DNA of 5,455 bases from an uncultured Lactobacillus sp. (GTDB taxonomy: Bacteria > Bacillota > Bacilli > Lactobacillales > Lactobacillaceae). Below, in pieces: positions 1 through 5,455 of this stretch (the stretch's first letter is position 1; the number at the start of each line of letters is the position of its first letter). The stretch covers positions 1 to 5,455 of the forward strand of contig CAMLRO010000056.1 in NCBI GenBank assembly GCA_946482425.1, in the 5' to 3' direction. Below the pieces are notes generated by a model. It was not told the DNA's origin. It worked only from the letters and a program-made list of their open reading frames with translations, and did no database searches. Made by a program: the position numbers and the translations under genes.

Positions 1-3000
1 ATATCAGCATTGAAGCGTCCCAAGAGCACTTTGATTTAGATGAATTTCACAAAAGTAAAACGAAAGGTTTCTTGAAAAGTAGCAGTGAAAAAACCCGAAC
101 GATTATTGACGACAGCACCCAAAAAGGCAGTGAACTTTATGGTGATAGCGTAACAATAAATGCCGGTAACAATCTATCAGTGACCGGCAGCCAAGTGGTG
201 GGCACCAATGACGTCAACTTAAAAGCCGGCAACGATATTAAGATTGATGCGGCGGAAGAGTCCTATTACCGCAAAGAGCAAACGATTAAGAAAAAATCGG
301 GGCTAATGGGCAGTGGTGGTATTGGCTTTACGATAGGTAAAGAAAAAGAGAGCCTAAAACAAACTGATACTGAGCAAGCTTATGTCGGTAGTGTGGTGGG
401 TAGCACCGATGGTAGTGTCAATATTCAAGCAGGGAAAGATATTGCGATTAAAGGCAGTGACGTTATCGCTAAACAAGATATTAAGTTACAAGGTGAAAAT
501 GTTAATATCGAAGCGTTAGATGCCAAAACCACCTATAAAGAAGAGTATAAATACGAAAAATCGGGGTTAACCGTGGCATTAACCGGAACGGCTGCCGATA
601 TGTATGAAGCGGCACAAGCGGTTAAACACGCGAAACATCAAGATAACGACAAAATACTCGCCCTGCAATCGATTAAATCAGCCTTAAGTGCCATTGAAGC
701 GATTGAAGATTTGCAATTGAAAAATCAGCAAGGACAATCACAGGCATCAATCGGTATAAGTGCGATGGTTGGTACGCAACGTACTGAGCGTGAAGTTAAT
801 CAGGAACAACATAATGTAATTAGCAGTGGGGTTTCAGCCGGTCGTAATATTAATATCATTGCCAGCGGAGATAAAAATCAACAAGGTGGCGATATCACCT
901 TAAAAGGCAGTGAAGTTAAAGCCGGCAATGATATCAACCTGACCGCTAATCACGATGTCAATGTGATTGGTGCGGTCAATACCCAGCACAGTGACCGTGA
1001 TGAAAAAAGCTACGGTGGCGGCGTTGGTATACAGCTACAATTTGGGGGTGATGAAAGTGGTTTCCGCTTCAAAGCTAATGGTAACTTCAGTCGTGAACGT
1101 GAAAATGCTGATGGCAGTGCATGGACTGAAAGTATTATAGAGGCGAAAAATAACCTAAACATCAAAACGGGTAATGATGTCAACATTATCGGCGGTCAGC
1201 TTAAAGGCGACAGCGTTAAAATGAATGTTGGCAATAACTTAAATATCCAATCACTGCAAGATACGGATGATTATGACTATGAAAAAATCAGTGCTTCGGT
1301 AAGTGGAACAGCCGGCTTTGGTGGTTTTAGTGCCAACGGCTCATTATCGGCAACCAATATTGACAGCAAATGGGCAAGTGTCACCGACCAGTCGGGCATA
1401 TTTGCCGGCAAAGGCGGATATGATATCACGGTGGGCAATAACACTGACTTAAAAGGGGCGGTGATTGCCTCTGAGGCAGACGATACCCGCAAAAACAGGC
1501 TCGATACCGGCACAATAAGCTTTAGTGATATCGAAAACAAAGCCGACTTTAACGTTACGCATGTATCGGTCAGTGGCGGTACCAGCGGTCCGGGTATGCC
1601 GACAGCTTACCAAAACAGTGATTCAGCATCGAGCACTACCAAATCCGCGGTAGAGCAAGGTCAATTAATCATCCGTAATCAAGATAAGCAACAACAAAAT
1701 ATTGCTGATTTAAGTCGAGACACCGAAAGTGCCAATAATCCATTAAAACAGATTTTTGATAAGCAAAAAGAGCTGGATAAAATAGAAACCGTTGAGCTAA
1801 TAAAAGATATCGCCCAACAAGCAAAAAGCATCACACAAAAGTATGACCGAATACAGGCACAAAAAGATATCGAAAACAATAAGGAACTTCTATCCAAAGC
1901 AGAAGCTTTGAAACAATATAATGATTTAAGCGATGAAGACAAGGCAAAAATTTCTTTTGAAGAATTTTATACGGATAATCAGGATTATTGGTATTACGCG
2001 GCTGTTGATACACAGTTAGAAGCAAATAAGCAAAAAGGTAACAATATCGGTACCATGGGCAGTGATGTCAGTAAAGGCATAGACACGGCTACCGCCATTA
2101 TTACCGGCATTATCACCGGCGATATAACCGGCGGCTTAGCTGGCGCCAGTGCGCCATGGCTAGCTGAGCAGATAAAACTGCACACCGGGCATCTAGATAA
2201 AGATGGTAAATGGGAAACCGATGATATTGCCGGCAACTTAATTGCTCATGCAATACTTGGTGCGGTAGTGGCTGAACTACAAGGCAACTCAGGATTAGCG
2301 GGTGGCACTGGGGCGGTGATTGGAGAATCTGCAGCTTGGTTTATTAGTGAAAAACTTTACGGTAAAAAAGTTGAAGAGTTAACCGAATCTGAAAAAGAAA
2401 ATATGAGCGCCTTAGCACAATTAGCAACTGGTTTTGCGGTAGCTGCCGGCGGTGGTAGTGTTGGTGATGCTGGCGCAGCTATTAGTAGTAGTAAAAATGC
2501 GGTTGAGAACAATTATGGTGATTATGTGGGGTATGCTTTCTACAACGCTTCAAAAACTAAATGTGGAGATGACCCTGAATGTATTAATAAAACTACTATG
2601 GAAATAATGCAAGGGCAAAAAGAATTTATGGATAAATATGGTAAACCTATAATAATTGCTGAAGCCGCAGCACTAACATTGCCAGCCTTAATCTCTGTTC
2701 TTCCTGAATCTGCAATAATTGGTGGTACCATAAGTGGCGGAGGAAACGCTGCAGGCCAATATTTAACTACTGGAAAAGTTAATATTAATGATGTTATTAT
2801 TTGGACAGGCGTCGGAATGTTTACTGGTGGTTATGGTACTGGGCTGTGGGGCACTACTGGTTGGGGTATAGCAGGAGGTGCTACATCGAGTTATTTGAAA
2901 GATGAAAACCCTATTATGGGAGGCTTGATAGGTGGTAGTTCATCATTTGTTGGCTATGGCGCAGGAAAATTAGTAGAAAACCCATTACAATCATGGTTTA

Positions 3001-3176
3001 ATCCAGTTGCTAATAAATATATTCATGAAACAAACAGAGGATTTTTGGGGATCACTGGTCATTATACAGAAAGTTCTATTCCATCTGTTGTTGGCACTAC
3101 AGTTAATTCTTCTGTCGGAGAAATTGTTGGAAATAGGATTAACGAGTCTATAGGAAAGAAAAATGAAAATAAATAA
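1..3176 (+). CDS. cdiA: CdiA-type contact-dependent inhibition exoprotein, C-terminal part (5' end outside window)
   Basis: The frame is open from the left edge (first whole codon at 3), so the true start lies upstream. The TTG at 72 is only an internal codon. The 1057 visible residues form: haemagglutinin (FHA) beta-helix repeats at about 1-515, with recurring AGNDI/GNNL motifs; a Lys/Gln-rich, probably helical stretch at about 550-675; a Gly/Ala-rich pretoxin domain at about 680-833; VENN at 834-837; and a 220-residue toxin end. In the known family, CdiA is exported by the CdiB transporter, sits on the cell surface as a filament, and delivers the part after VENN into neighbouring cells. The toxin end has a CX5C pair (854, 860) near its start, then long hydrophobic Gly-rich stretches and no obvious nuclease motif. 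I infer a membrane-acting (ionophore-like) toxin. The stop overlaps the immunity gene. The family call is firm; the toxin mode is an inference. Confidence 0.93.
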   Translation, partial: ISIEASQEHFDLDEFHKSKTKGFLKSSSEKTRTIIDDSTQKGSELYGDSVTINAGNNLSVTGSQVVGTNDVNLKAGNDIKIDAAEESYYRKEQTIKKKSGLMGSGGIGFTIGKEKESLKQTDTEQAYVGSVVGSTDGSVNIQAGKDIAIKGSDVIAKQDIKLQGENVNIEALDAKTTYKEEYKYEKSGLTVALTGTAADMYEAAQAVKHAKHQDNDKILALQSIKSALSAIEAIEDLQLKNQQGQSQASIGISAMVGTQRTEREVNQEQHNVISSGVSAGRNINIIASGDKNQQGGDITLKGSEVKAGNDINLTANHDVNVIGAVNTQHSDRDEKSYGGGVGIQLQFGGDESGFRFKANGNFSRERENADGSAWTESIIEAKNNLNIKTGNDVNIIGGQLKGDSVKMNVGNNLNIQSLQDTDDYDYEKISASVSGTAGFGGFSANGSLSATNIDSKWASVTDQSGIFAGKGGYDITVGNNTDLKGAVIASEADDTRKNRLDTGTISFSDIENKADFNVTHVSVSGGTSGPGMPTAYQNSDSASSTTKSAVEQGQLIIRNQDKQQQNIADLSRDTESANNPLKQIFDKQKELDKIETVELIKDIAQQAKSITQKYDRIQAQKDIENNKELLSKAEALKQYNDLSDEDKAKISFEEFYTDNQDYWYYAAVDTQLEANKQKGNNIGTMGSDVSKGIDTATAIITGIITGDITGGLAGASAPWLAEQIKLHTGHLDKDGKWETDDIAGNLIAHAILGAVVAELQGNSGLAGGTGAVIGESAAWFISEKLYGKKVEELTESEKENMSALAQLATGFAVAAGGGSVGDAGAAISSSKNAVENNYGDYVGYAFYNASKTKCGDDPECINKTTMEIMQGQKEFMDKYGKPIIIAEAAALTLPALISVLPESAIIGGTISGGGNAAGQYLTTGKVNINDVIIWTGVGMFTGGYGTGLWGTTGWGIAGGATSSYLKDENPIMGGLIGGSSSFVGYGAGKLVENPLQSWFNPVANKYIHETNRGFLGITGHYTESSIPSVVGTTVNSSVGEIVGNRINESIGKKNENK
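116..234 (+). repeat. Perfect 119-bp direct repeat, copy 1 (in cdiA)
   Basis: This segment is identical base for base to 5337-5455, 5221 bp downstream. It encodes the stretch starting TQKGSELYGDS within the haemagglutinin repeats. Copy 2 is cut by the window edge, so the true repeat may be much longer. Confidence 0.95.
2164..2509 (+). repeat. Pretoxin direct repeat, copy A (in the main cdiA)
   Basis: This copy matches 3501-3846 at a constant offset of 1337 bp with no net gap. Perfect blocks lie at 2164-2192 (29 bp), 2200-2236 (37 bp), 2238-2275 (38 bp) and 2478-2509 (32 bp, encoding most of SSSKNAVEN). The centre, about 2295-2470, is clearly more diverged. Confidence 0.92.
2514..3173 (+). 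other. CdiA-CT toxin end, hydrophobic and glycine-rich (part of the cdiA frame)
   Basis: This is the variable region after VENN, 220 residues. It begins with a short polar part carrying two cysteines (TKCGDDPEC), comparable in place to the cell-entry domains of other CdiA-CTs. Next comes a hydrophobic run (IIIAEAAALTLPALISVL), then GNAAGQYLTTGKV and a chain of Gly-rich apolar segments with GTGLWGTTGWG, then a more polar tail ending in NENK. No His/Asp/Glu cluster typical of nuclease toxins is evident. This make-up, together with an integral-membrane partner protein directly behind it, suggests pore formation or loss of membrane potential in the target cell. Its base composition is more AT-rich than the repeat region before it, as expected for a swapped module. 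The boundary is certain because of VENN; the activity is inferred. Confidence 0.7.
3152..3155 (+). promoter_or_regulatory. Ribosome binding site for the membrane immunity gene
   Basis: AGGA lies seven bases before the ATG at 3163, inside the last codons of cdiA. With the 14-nt gene overlap this suggests coupled translation of toxin and immunity protein from one message. Confidence 0.6.
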
Positions 3177-3414
3177 AAAATATTTAGTAGCATTACTATT
3201 TACATGTTTTATTTTATCAATTTGTTTATTTGTATGTTATATAGCAGTTATATTTCTATTATCAATATATTTTTATTTAATGTATGGAGATTTTCTATTC
3301 AAAGTGGAAGATATTTATATAGCTTGTAAGTTAGGTGCGGTGGGTATCCCAATTGGAATAGGAATATGGTATTTAGAATACCGCCGTATGAGAATTAATA
3401 TTTATGGCAAATAA
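3163..3414 (+). CDS. cdiI: CdiI-like integral membrane immunity protein
   Basis: This small protein of 83 residues has a lysine-rich start (MKINKK), a long apolar stretch at about 8-41 (one long or two short membrane segments), a polar turn (GDFLFKVED), a second Gly-containing apolar segment at about 51-71, and a basic tail (EYRRMR). It should sit in the inner membrane. Position directly behind, and overlapping, the toxin end is the standard place for cdiI. Membrane immunity proteins are known for CdiA toxins that dissipate the proton motive force, such as that of E. coli EC93, whose CdiI is of similar size. The match here is by size, topology and position, not by alignment. The start is supported by AGGA upstream. 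Codons are very AT-rich. I am sure it is a gene and fairly sure it is the immunity gene of the upstream toxin. Confidence 0.8.
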   Translation: MKINKKYLVALLFTCFILSICLFVCYIAVIFLLSIYFYLMYGDFLFKVEDIYIACKLGAVGIPIGIGIWYLEYRRMRINIYGK

Positions 3415-3416
3415 TT

Positions 3417-3447
3417 AAGATCCCAGTCTAAAAACTGGGATTTTTTA
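3417..3447 (+). terminator. Rho-independent terminator after cdiI
   Basis: A perfect 8-bp stem (ATCCCAGT at 3420-3427 and ACTGGGAT at 3434-3441) with a 6-nt loop is followed by a run of T. A and T bases flanking the stem can extend it. It lies three bases after the cdiI stop and should end the cdiA-cdiI message, cutting the orphan module off from read-through. Confidence 0.9.
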
Positions 3448-3452
3448 TATCT

Positions 3453-3529
3453 ACTTCAGAAGTTCACTGCGGCCTAACAGCCCCAATGCACCATAGATAA
3501 CTGAGCAGATAAAACTGCACACCGGGCAT
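3453..3529 (+). pseudogene. Decayed upstream end of the second pretoxin copy
   Basis: This stretch before the orphan frame still resembles cdiA positions 2116-2192. In frame it reads SEV-CGL, then, after an apparent one-base loss near 3477, NAP-stop-ITEQIKLHTGH, against GDITGGL and SAPWLAEQIKLHTGH in the intact copy. The intact Trp codon TGG corresponds here to TAG at 3494-3496. The last 29 bases (3501-3529) are identical to 2164-2192. The similarity upstream of about 3480 is weak and could be chance; from 3488 on it is convincing. It marks where an older cdiA reading frame was cut off and lost selection. Confidence 0.6.
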
Positions 3530-3846
3530 ATGGGTGAAGATGGTAAATGGGAAACCGATGATATTGCCGGCAATTTAATTGCTCATGCAATACTTGGTGC
3601 GGTAGTGGCTGAGCTACAAGGCAACTCAGGACTTGCCGGTGGTGCCGGTGCAGTGGCCGGTGAAGTTGCAGCAGATATCATCCGCAAACAACTGTATGGC
3701 AAAGAAGTCAAAGATTTAACCGAAGAAGAAAAACAAACCATCAGTGCACTATCTCAACTAGCCTCCGGCCTTGCGGTTGCTGCCGGCGGTGGTAATATTG
3801 GTGATGCCAGTGCGGCTATTAGTAGTAGTAAAAATGCGGTTGAGAA
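3501..3846 (+). repeat. Pretoxin direct repeat, copy B (start of the orphan module)
   Basis: This is the partner of 2164-2509. Recombination between the copies, in any perfect block, would join the main CdiA in frame to the orphan toxin end and remove 1337 bp carrying the hydrophobic toxin, its immunity gene and the terminator. Confidence 0.92.
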
Positions 3847-4447
3847 TAATAATTTACTTCTAATTCCTAGGGTTGCTTGGCAAGTAATTCGCCCAAGTGC
3901 ACTCGGCGAGCCAGTTACCATTACTGCTGTAGATGTGTTAATAGCAAGAGGTTTAGTTGCCGATGCTCAAGAGGCAGAAGCCTTTTTAGGAGGTTTAACC
4001 TTAGAACAAAGAAAATTAATTGAATTAGCTTTAGTTGATCCCACTGGTGATGAAAATTTTGAAAACGCTGTAGTAAAGACTTATGACACTTACTACAATG
4101 AGTATTTGAAGAAAAAAGCTAGTAATAAAAAAAATAAGACCAGTGATTATGCCTCAGCTGGTGATTCATCAACCGCAAGTGGTGGTGCAAATTTACAGCC
4201 AGATGATGATAATGATAAAGACAGAAAATATAAGGTTAAAAAATCAGGAATTAGTGGTAAAGAAGGTGCAAAAGATGTTCCTGATTGGGCAAGAGGAAAT
4301 AGACCATATGTAGGTGAAAATGGAGACCAATTTGCTACACGACTAATGAATAACAAATACGGTAAAGGCAATTGGGAAAAAGGCACAAATTCTCAGTTTA
4401 GTAAAATTAAAAAATGGGGTGATAGATCATTTATGAATCCCAAATAA
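3530..4447 (+). CDS. Orphan CdiA-CT: displaced pretoxin plus a different toxin end
   Basis: The 305 residues start in the middle of the pretoxin domain. Residues 1-103 closely match the main CdiA, VENN lies at 104-107, and then the sequence is unrelated. The new end has a moderately apolar helical part (about 108-193, with the acidic VDPTGDENF), a low-complexity Lys/Ser/Asp linker (about 194-239), and a compact C-terminal domain (about 240-305) with GAKDVPDWARG, GENGDQFATRLM and KKWGDRSF. From memory, ends of this kind occur in Rhs, CdiA and other polymorphic toxins. Its catalytic activity is not evident to me; a nuclease is possible. The ATG at 3530 has no Shine-Dalgarno match and stands where the main copy has CTA, so it may not be translated well. 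No signal peptide or transport domain is present, so it cannot be exported as it stands. It is best read as a silent donor toxin, guarded by the two genes behind it. Confidence 0.8.
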   Translation: MGEDGKWETDDIAGNLIAHAILGAVVAELQGNSGLAGGAGAVAGEVAADIIRKQLYGKEVKDLTEEEKQTISALSQLASGLAVAAGGGNIGDASAAISSSKNAVENNNLLLIPRVAWQVIRPSALGEPVTITAVDVLIARGLVADAQEAEAFLGGLTLEQRKLIELALVDPTGDENFENAVVKTYDTYYNEYLKKKASNKKNKTSDYASAGDSSTASGGANLQPDDDNDKDRKYKVKKSGISGKEGAKDVPDWARGNRPYVGENGDQFATRLMNNKYGKGNWEKGTNSQFSKIKKWGDRSFMNPK

Positions 4448-4464
4448 TCGATGAGGATATAAAA

Positions 4465-4680
4465 ATGCAGAAAATATATTATTTATACCATGTTCGTTAT
4501 GAAGATACTGATGATGAAGATTTTAGGATAATTGGTATTTATAGTTCAAGTAAACAGGCTAAATTAGCTATAGAACGAATGAAAAAAAAACCAGGATTTA
4601 TCGATTTTCCTAATGGTTTTCAGATTATTCCTAGTGTACTTAATCGAGCAGAATGGTTAGATGGTTTTGTTACTTGTTAA
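4465..4680 (+). CDS. Small cytosolic immunity protein for the orphan toxin, copy 1
   Basis: This 71-residue protein is rich in charged residues and has no membrane segment or signal peptide. It begins MQKIYYLYHVR and carries the block KKPGFIDFPNGF and then EWLDGF. From memory it resembles small proteins of the DUF7336 type, often found beside polymorphic toxins; I could not check this. GAGG at 4453-4456, eight bases before the ATG, supports the start, and the gene begins 17 bases after the orphan toxin stop, the usual place for its immunity gene. It presumably binds and blocks the toxin domain ending at 4447 in the cytoplasm. Pairing is inferred from position. Its relative downstream could be the true partner, or both could be. 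Confidence 0.78.
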   Translation: MQKIYYLYHVRYEDTDDEDFRIIGIYSSSKQAKLAIERMKKKPGFIDFPNGFQIIPSVLNRAEWLDGFVTC

Positions 4681-4712
4681 TATCTAATAGATTAAATAAT
4701 TCAGATAACCAT

Positions 4713-4716
4713 GGAG
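4713..4716 (+). promoter_or_regulatory. Ribosome binding site that decides the start of the second immunity gene
   Basis: GGAG ends six bases before the ATG at 4723. An in-frame ATG at 4711 overlaps this site and so is unlikely to be the start. Starting at 4723 also gives MQKVYYL, which lines up with MQKIYYL of the preceding paralogue. Confidence 0.7.
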
Positions 4717-4722
4717 ATGAAA

Positions 4723-4935
4723 ATGCAAAAAGTCTATTATTTACATCATACTAGAGATAAAGGTACAGAATATGAAGATGATAAAAAAATTGGTACCTTT
4801 GGTAGTTATCAATTAGCCGAAGATGCTATAAACAGAATAAAAGATAAACCAGGTTTTATTGACTATCCAAATGACTTTTATATTGATGAGTATATCATCG
4901 ATAAAGATTATTGGACTGATGGTTTTAGTGATTAA
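4723..4935 (+). CDS. Small cytosolic immunity protein, paralogue (copy 2)
   Basis: The 70 residues align without gaps to the gene before it. By eye about 33 of 70 positions are identical, including MQK-YYL, the KPGFID block, PN-F, and W-DGF near the end. It is acidic and lacks membrane segments. It lies 42 bases after the first copy with no terminator between, so both are probably on one message. The divergence is too great for a recent duplication in place. It may protect against a related but different toxin variant, or be an immunity gene left from a toxin that was lost. The start at 4723 is preferred over the in-frame 4711 ATG because of the ribosome binding site and the alignment. Confidence 0.78.
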   Translation: MQKVYYLHHTRDKGTEYEDDKKIGTFGSYQLAEDAINRIKDKPGFIDYPNDFYIDEYIIDKDYWTDGFSD

Positions 4936-4952
4936 TATTATTTGAAATAATA
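4936..4952 (+). other. AT-only inverted repeat behind the second immunity gene
   Basis: TATTATTT and AAATAATA flank a single G directly after the stop codon. The stem is all A-T and the loop must open, so it is a weak hairpin at best, possibly a mild transcript end. No T run follows. Confidence 0.35.
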
Positions 4953-4992
4953 TATACATTGGTTAAGACTTAATCTTATCAATATTTAAAAA

Positions 4993-5053
4993 GAGCGTTA
5001 CTAGTTTTGAGATAAAGTATCGAATATTCAATCAAAACAAAAAAGTAACGCTC
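4993..5053. other. Nested stem-loop, possible terminator reading leftward
   Basis: The outer 10-bp arms GAGCGTTACT (4993-5002) and AGTAACGCTC (5044-5053) enclose inner arms GTTTTGA (5004-5010) and TCAAAAC (5032-5038) and a small palindrome GAATATTC. On the minus strand the structure is followed by TTTTT, as in a terminator; on the plus strand only a short ATCTTT follows. No minus-strand gene is visible to need it. It may act for both strands, or be a remnant or a small mobile-type repeat. Confidence 0.55.
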
Positions 5054-5075
5054 ATCTTTAATAGCACTACCAAAG

Positions 5076-5100
5076 AATAAGACATAAAGTATGTCTTATT
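5076..5100 (+). other. Perfect 10-bp hairpin just before the second cdiA fragment
   Basis: AATAAGACAT and ATGTCTTATT pair perfectly around a 5-nt loop (AAAGT). No T run follows, so it is not a standard terminator, although the 3' arm is itself T-rich. It lies about 10 bases before the stop codon that bounds the cdiA fragment. Confidence 0.5.
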
Positions 5101-5112
5101 AATCTAGGCTGA

Positions 5113-5455
5113 AAAATTTCAAAATGTCTAAACGATTTAAACTTAATAGCGGGTAACGATATTAGAATTAAATCGGCCGAAATTTCCAGTAATAAATCGT
5201 TAAACTTACGAGCTAAACATGATATAGCTATCACTAGTGATCAAGAGCGGCTTCAATTAACCGATCATCATAAAACAACTAGCAAAAGCTTACTGAGTAA
5301 AGAATCAACTACTAGCCATATTGAGATAGACAACGCCACCCAAAAAGGCAGTGAACTTTATGGTGATAGCGTAACAATAAATGCCGGTAACAATCTATCA
5401 GTGACCGGCAGCCAAGTGGTGGGCACCAATGACGTCAACTTAAAAGCCGGCAACG
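5113..5455 (+). pseudogene. 5'-truncated second cdiA-like haemagglutinin-repeat fragment (continues beyond window)
   Basis: After an in-frame TGA at 5110-5112 the frame stays open to the right edge. From about 5131 it reads typical FHA repeat sequence (LNLIAGNDIRIKSAEI, then LNLRAKHDIAITSDQE) and then the stretch identical to the main cdiA. There is no secretion signal, no convincing start codon and no ribosome binding site, so it is a gene fragment lacking its 5' part, in the same direction as the main gene. It may continue into another pretoxin and toxin end outside the window. I call it a pseudogene or silent donor; whether it is broken further on cannot be seen. Confidence 0.75.
5337..5455 (+). 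repeat. Perfect 119-bp direct repeat, copy 2 (runs off the right edge)
   Basis: This is identical to 116-234. Just before it the two copies are still alignable without gaps at protein level, but only about 12 of 38 residues agree, so identity jumps sharply at 5337. Confidence 0.95.

Noticed and set aside
72..74. TTG as the start of the large gene
   Set aside because: The same frame is open to the left edge with homologous repeat sequence (ISIEASQE) before it, so it is an internal Leu codon of a gene that begins upstream.
1277..2731. Several minus-strand open frames of 63-87 codons
   Set aside because: They lie wholly inside the strongly supported cdiA frame, have low-complexity Ser/Leu-rich translations and no ribosome binding sites; they are antisense shadows.
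3448..3500. Minus-strand tail reading YGALGLLGRSELLK then stop, perhaps a transposase end
   Set aside because: I cannot link it to any insertion sequence family and there are no terminal repeats. The plus-strand likeness to the pretoxin region explains it better.
4147..4386. Minus-strand open frame of 79 codons inside the orphan toxin
   Set aside because: Its Ser/Pro/Leu-rich translation mirrors the Lys/Asp-rich linker on the other strand; it is a shadow frame.
3415..4464. Promoter for the orphan immunity genes
   Set aside because: AT-rich hexamers resembling -10 boxes exist but none has a fitting -35 at proper spacing, so no call is made.
4936..5112. CRISPR, tRNA or small RNA gene in the spacer
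   Set aside because: The inverted repeats are unrelated to each other, there are no regularly spaced repeats, and no cloverleaf or tRNA-like consensus is seen. A small RNA cannot be excluded but has no supporting promoter.
5124..5156. Ten-codon frame MSKRFKLNSG
   Set aside because: It has no ribosome binding site, and its second half overlaps the haemagglutinin-repeat sequence in another frame.

Overview
The window is the 3' part of a contact-dependent growth inhibition (CDI) locus, read entirely from the + strand. It holds, in order: the end of a large CdiA-type two-partner-secretion exoprotein, its small membrane immunity protein, a terminator, a displaced (orphan) CdiA toxin end, two related small immunity genes, a hairpin-rich spacer, and the start of a second cdiA-like repeat fragment that runs off the right edge. 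The sequence is fairly AT-rich, most strongly in the toxin ends and immunity genes. The VENN-class CdiA architecture points to a gammaproteobacterium. An Orbaceae member (Gilliamella/Frischella-like) or a low-GC enterobacterial relative would fit, but there is no marker gene, so this is a weak guess.

Region by region. Positions 1-3176 encode filamentous-haemagglutinin repeats, a Gln/Lys-rich helical stretch, a Gly/Ala-rich pretoxin domain ending in VENN, and a 220-residue hydrophobic, glycine-rich toxin end (CdiA-CT). Positions 3163-3414 encode a two-segment membrane protein that overlaps the toxin gene by 14 nt and is the likely CdiI. A clear rho-independent terminator at 3417-3447 closes this unit. 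From about 3453 the pretoxin sequence appears a second time. It is decayed at first (an apparent 1-nt deletion and a TGG-to-TAG stop), then intact from about 3501 to its own VENN motif at a constant offset of 1337 bp. It leads into a different, hydrophilic toxin end (to 4447) with a conserved-looking C-terminal motif ending in KKWGDRSF. Two tandem paralogous immunity genes follow (4465-4680 and 4723-4935).

After a spacer with three inverted repeats (4936-5112), a cdiA haemagglutinin-repeat fragment starts abruptly without a start codon. Its last 119 bases in the window are identical to positions 116-234, with a sharp switch from about 32% protein identity to 100% nucleotide identity.

Together this looks like a toxin-diversification locus. 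One expressed effector and immunity pair is followed by a silent donor toxin whose immunity genes lie behind it. Two sets of direct repeats (offsets 1337 and 5221 bp) could let recombination swap the effector end or expand and contract the array. The main novelty candidates are the repeat structure, the decay pattern of the orphan, and the duplicated immunity gene. The general CDI and orphan-module logic is already known.
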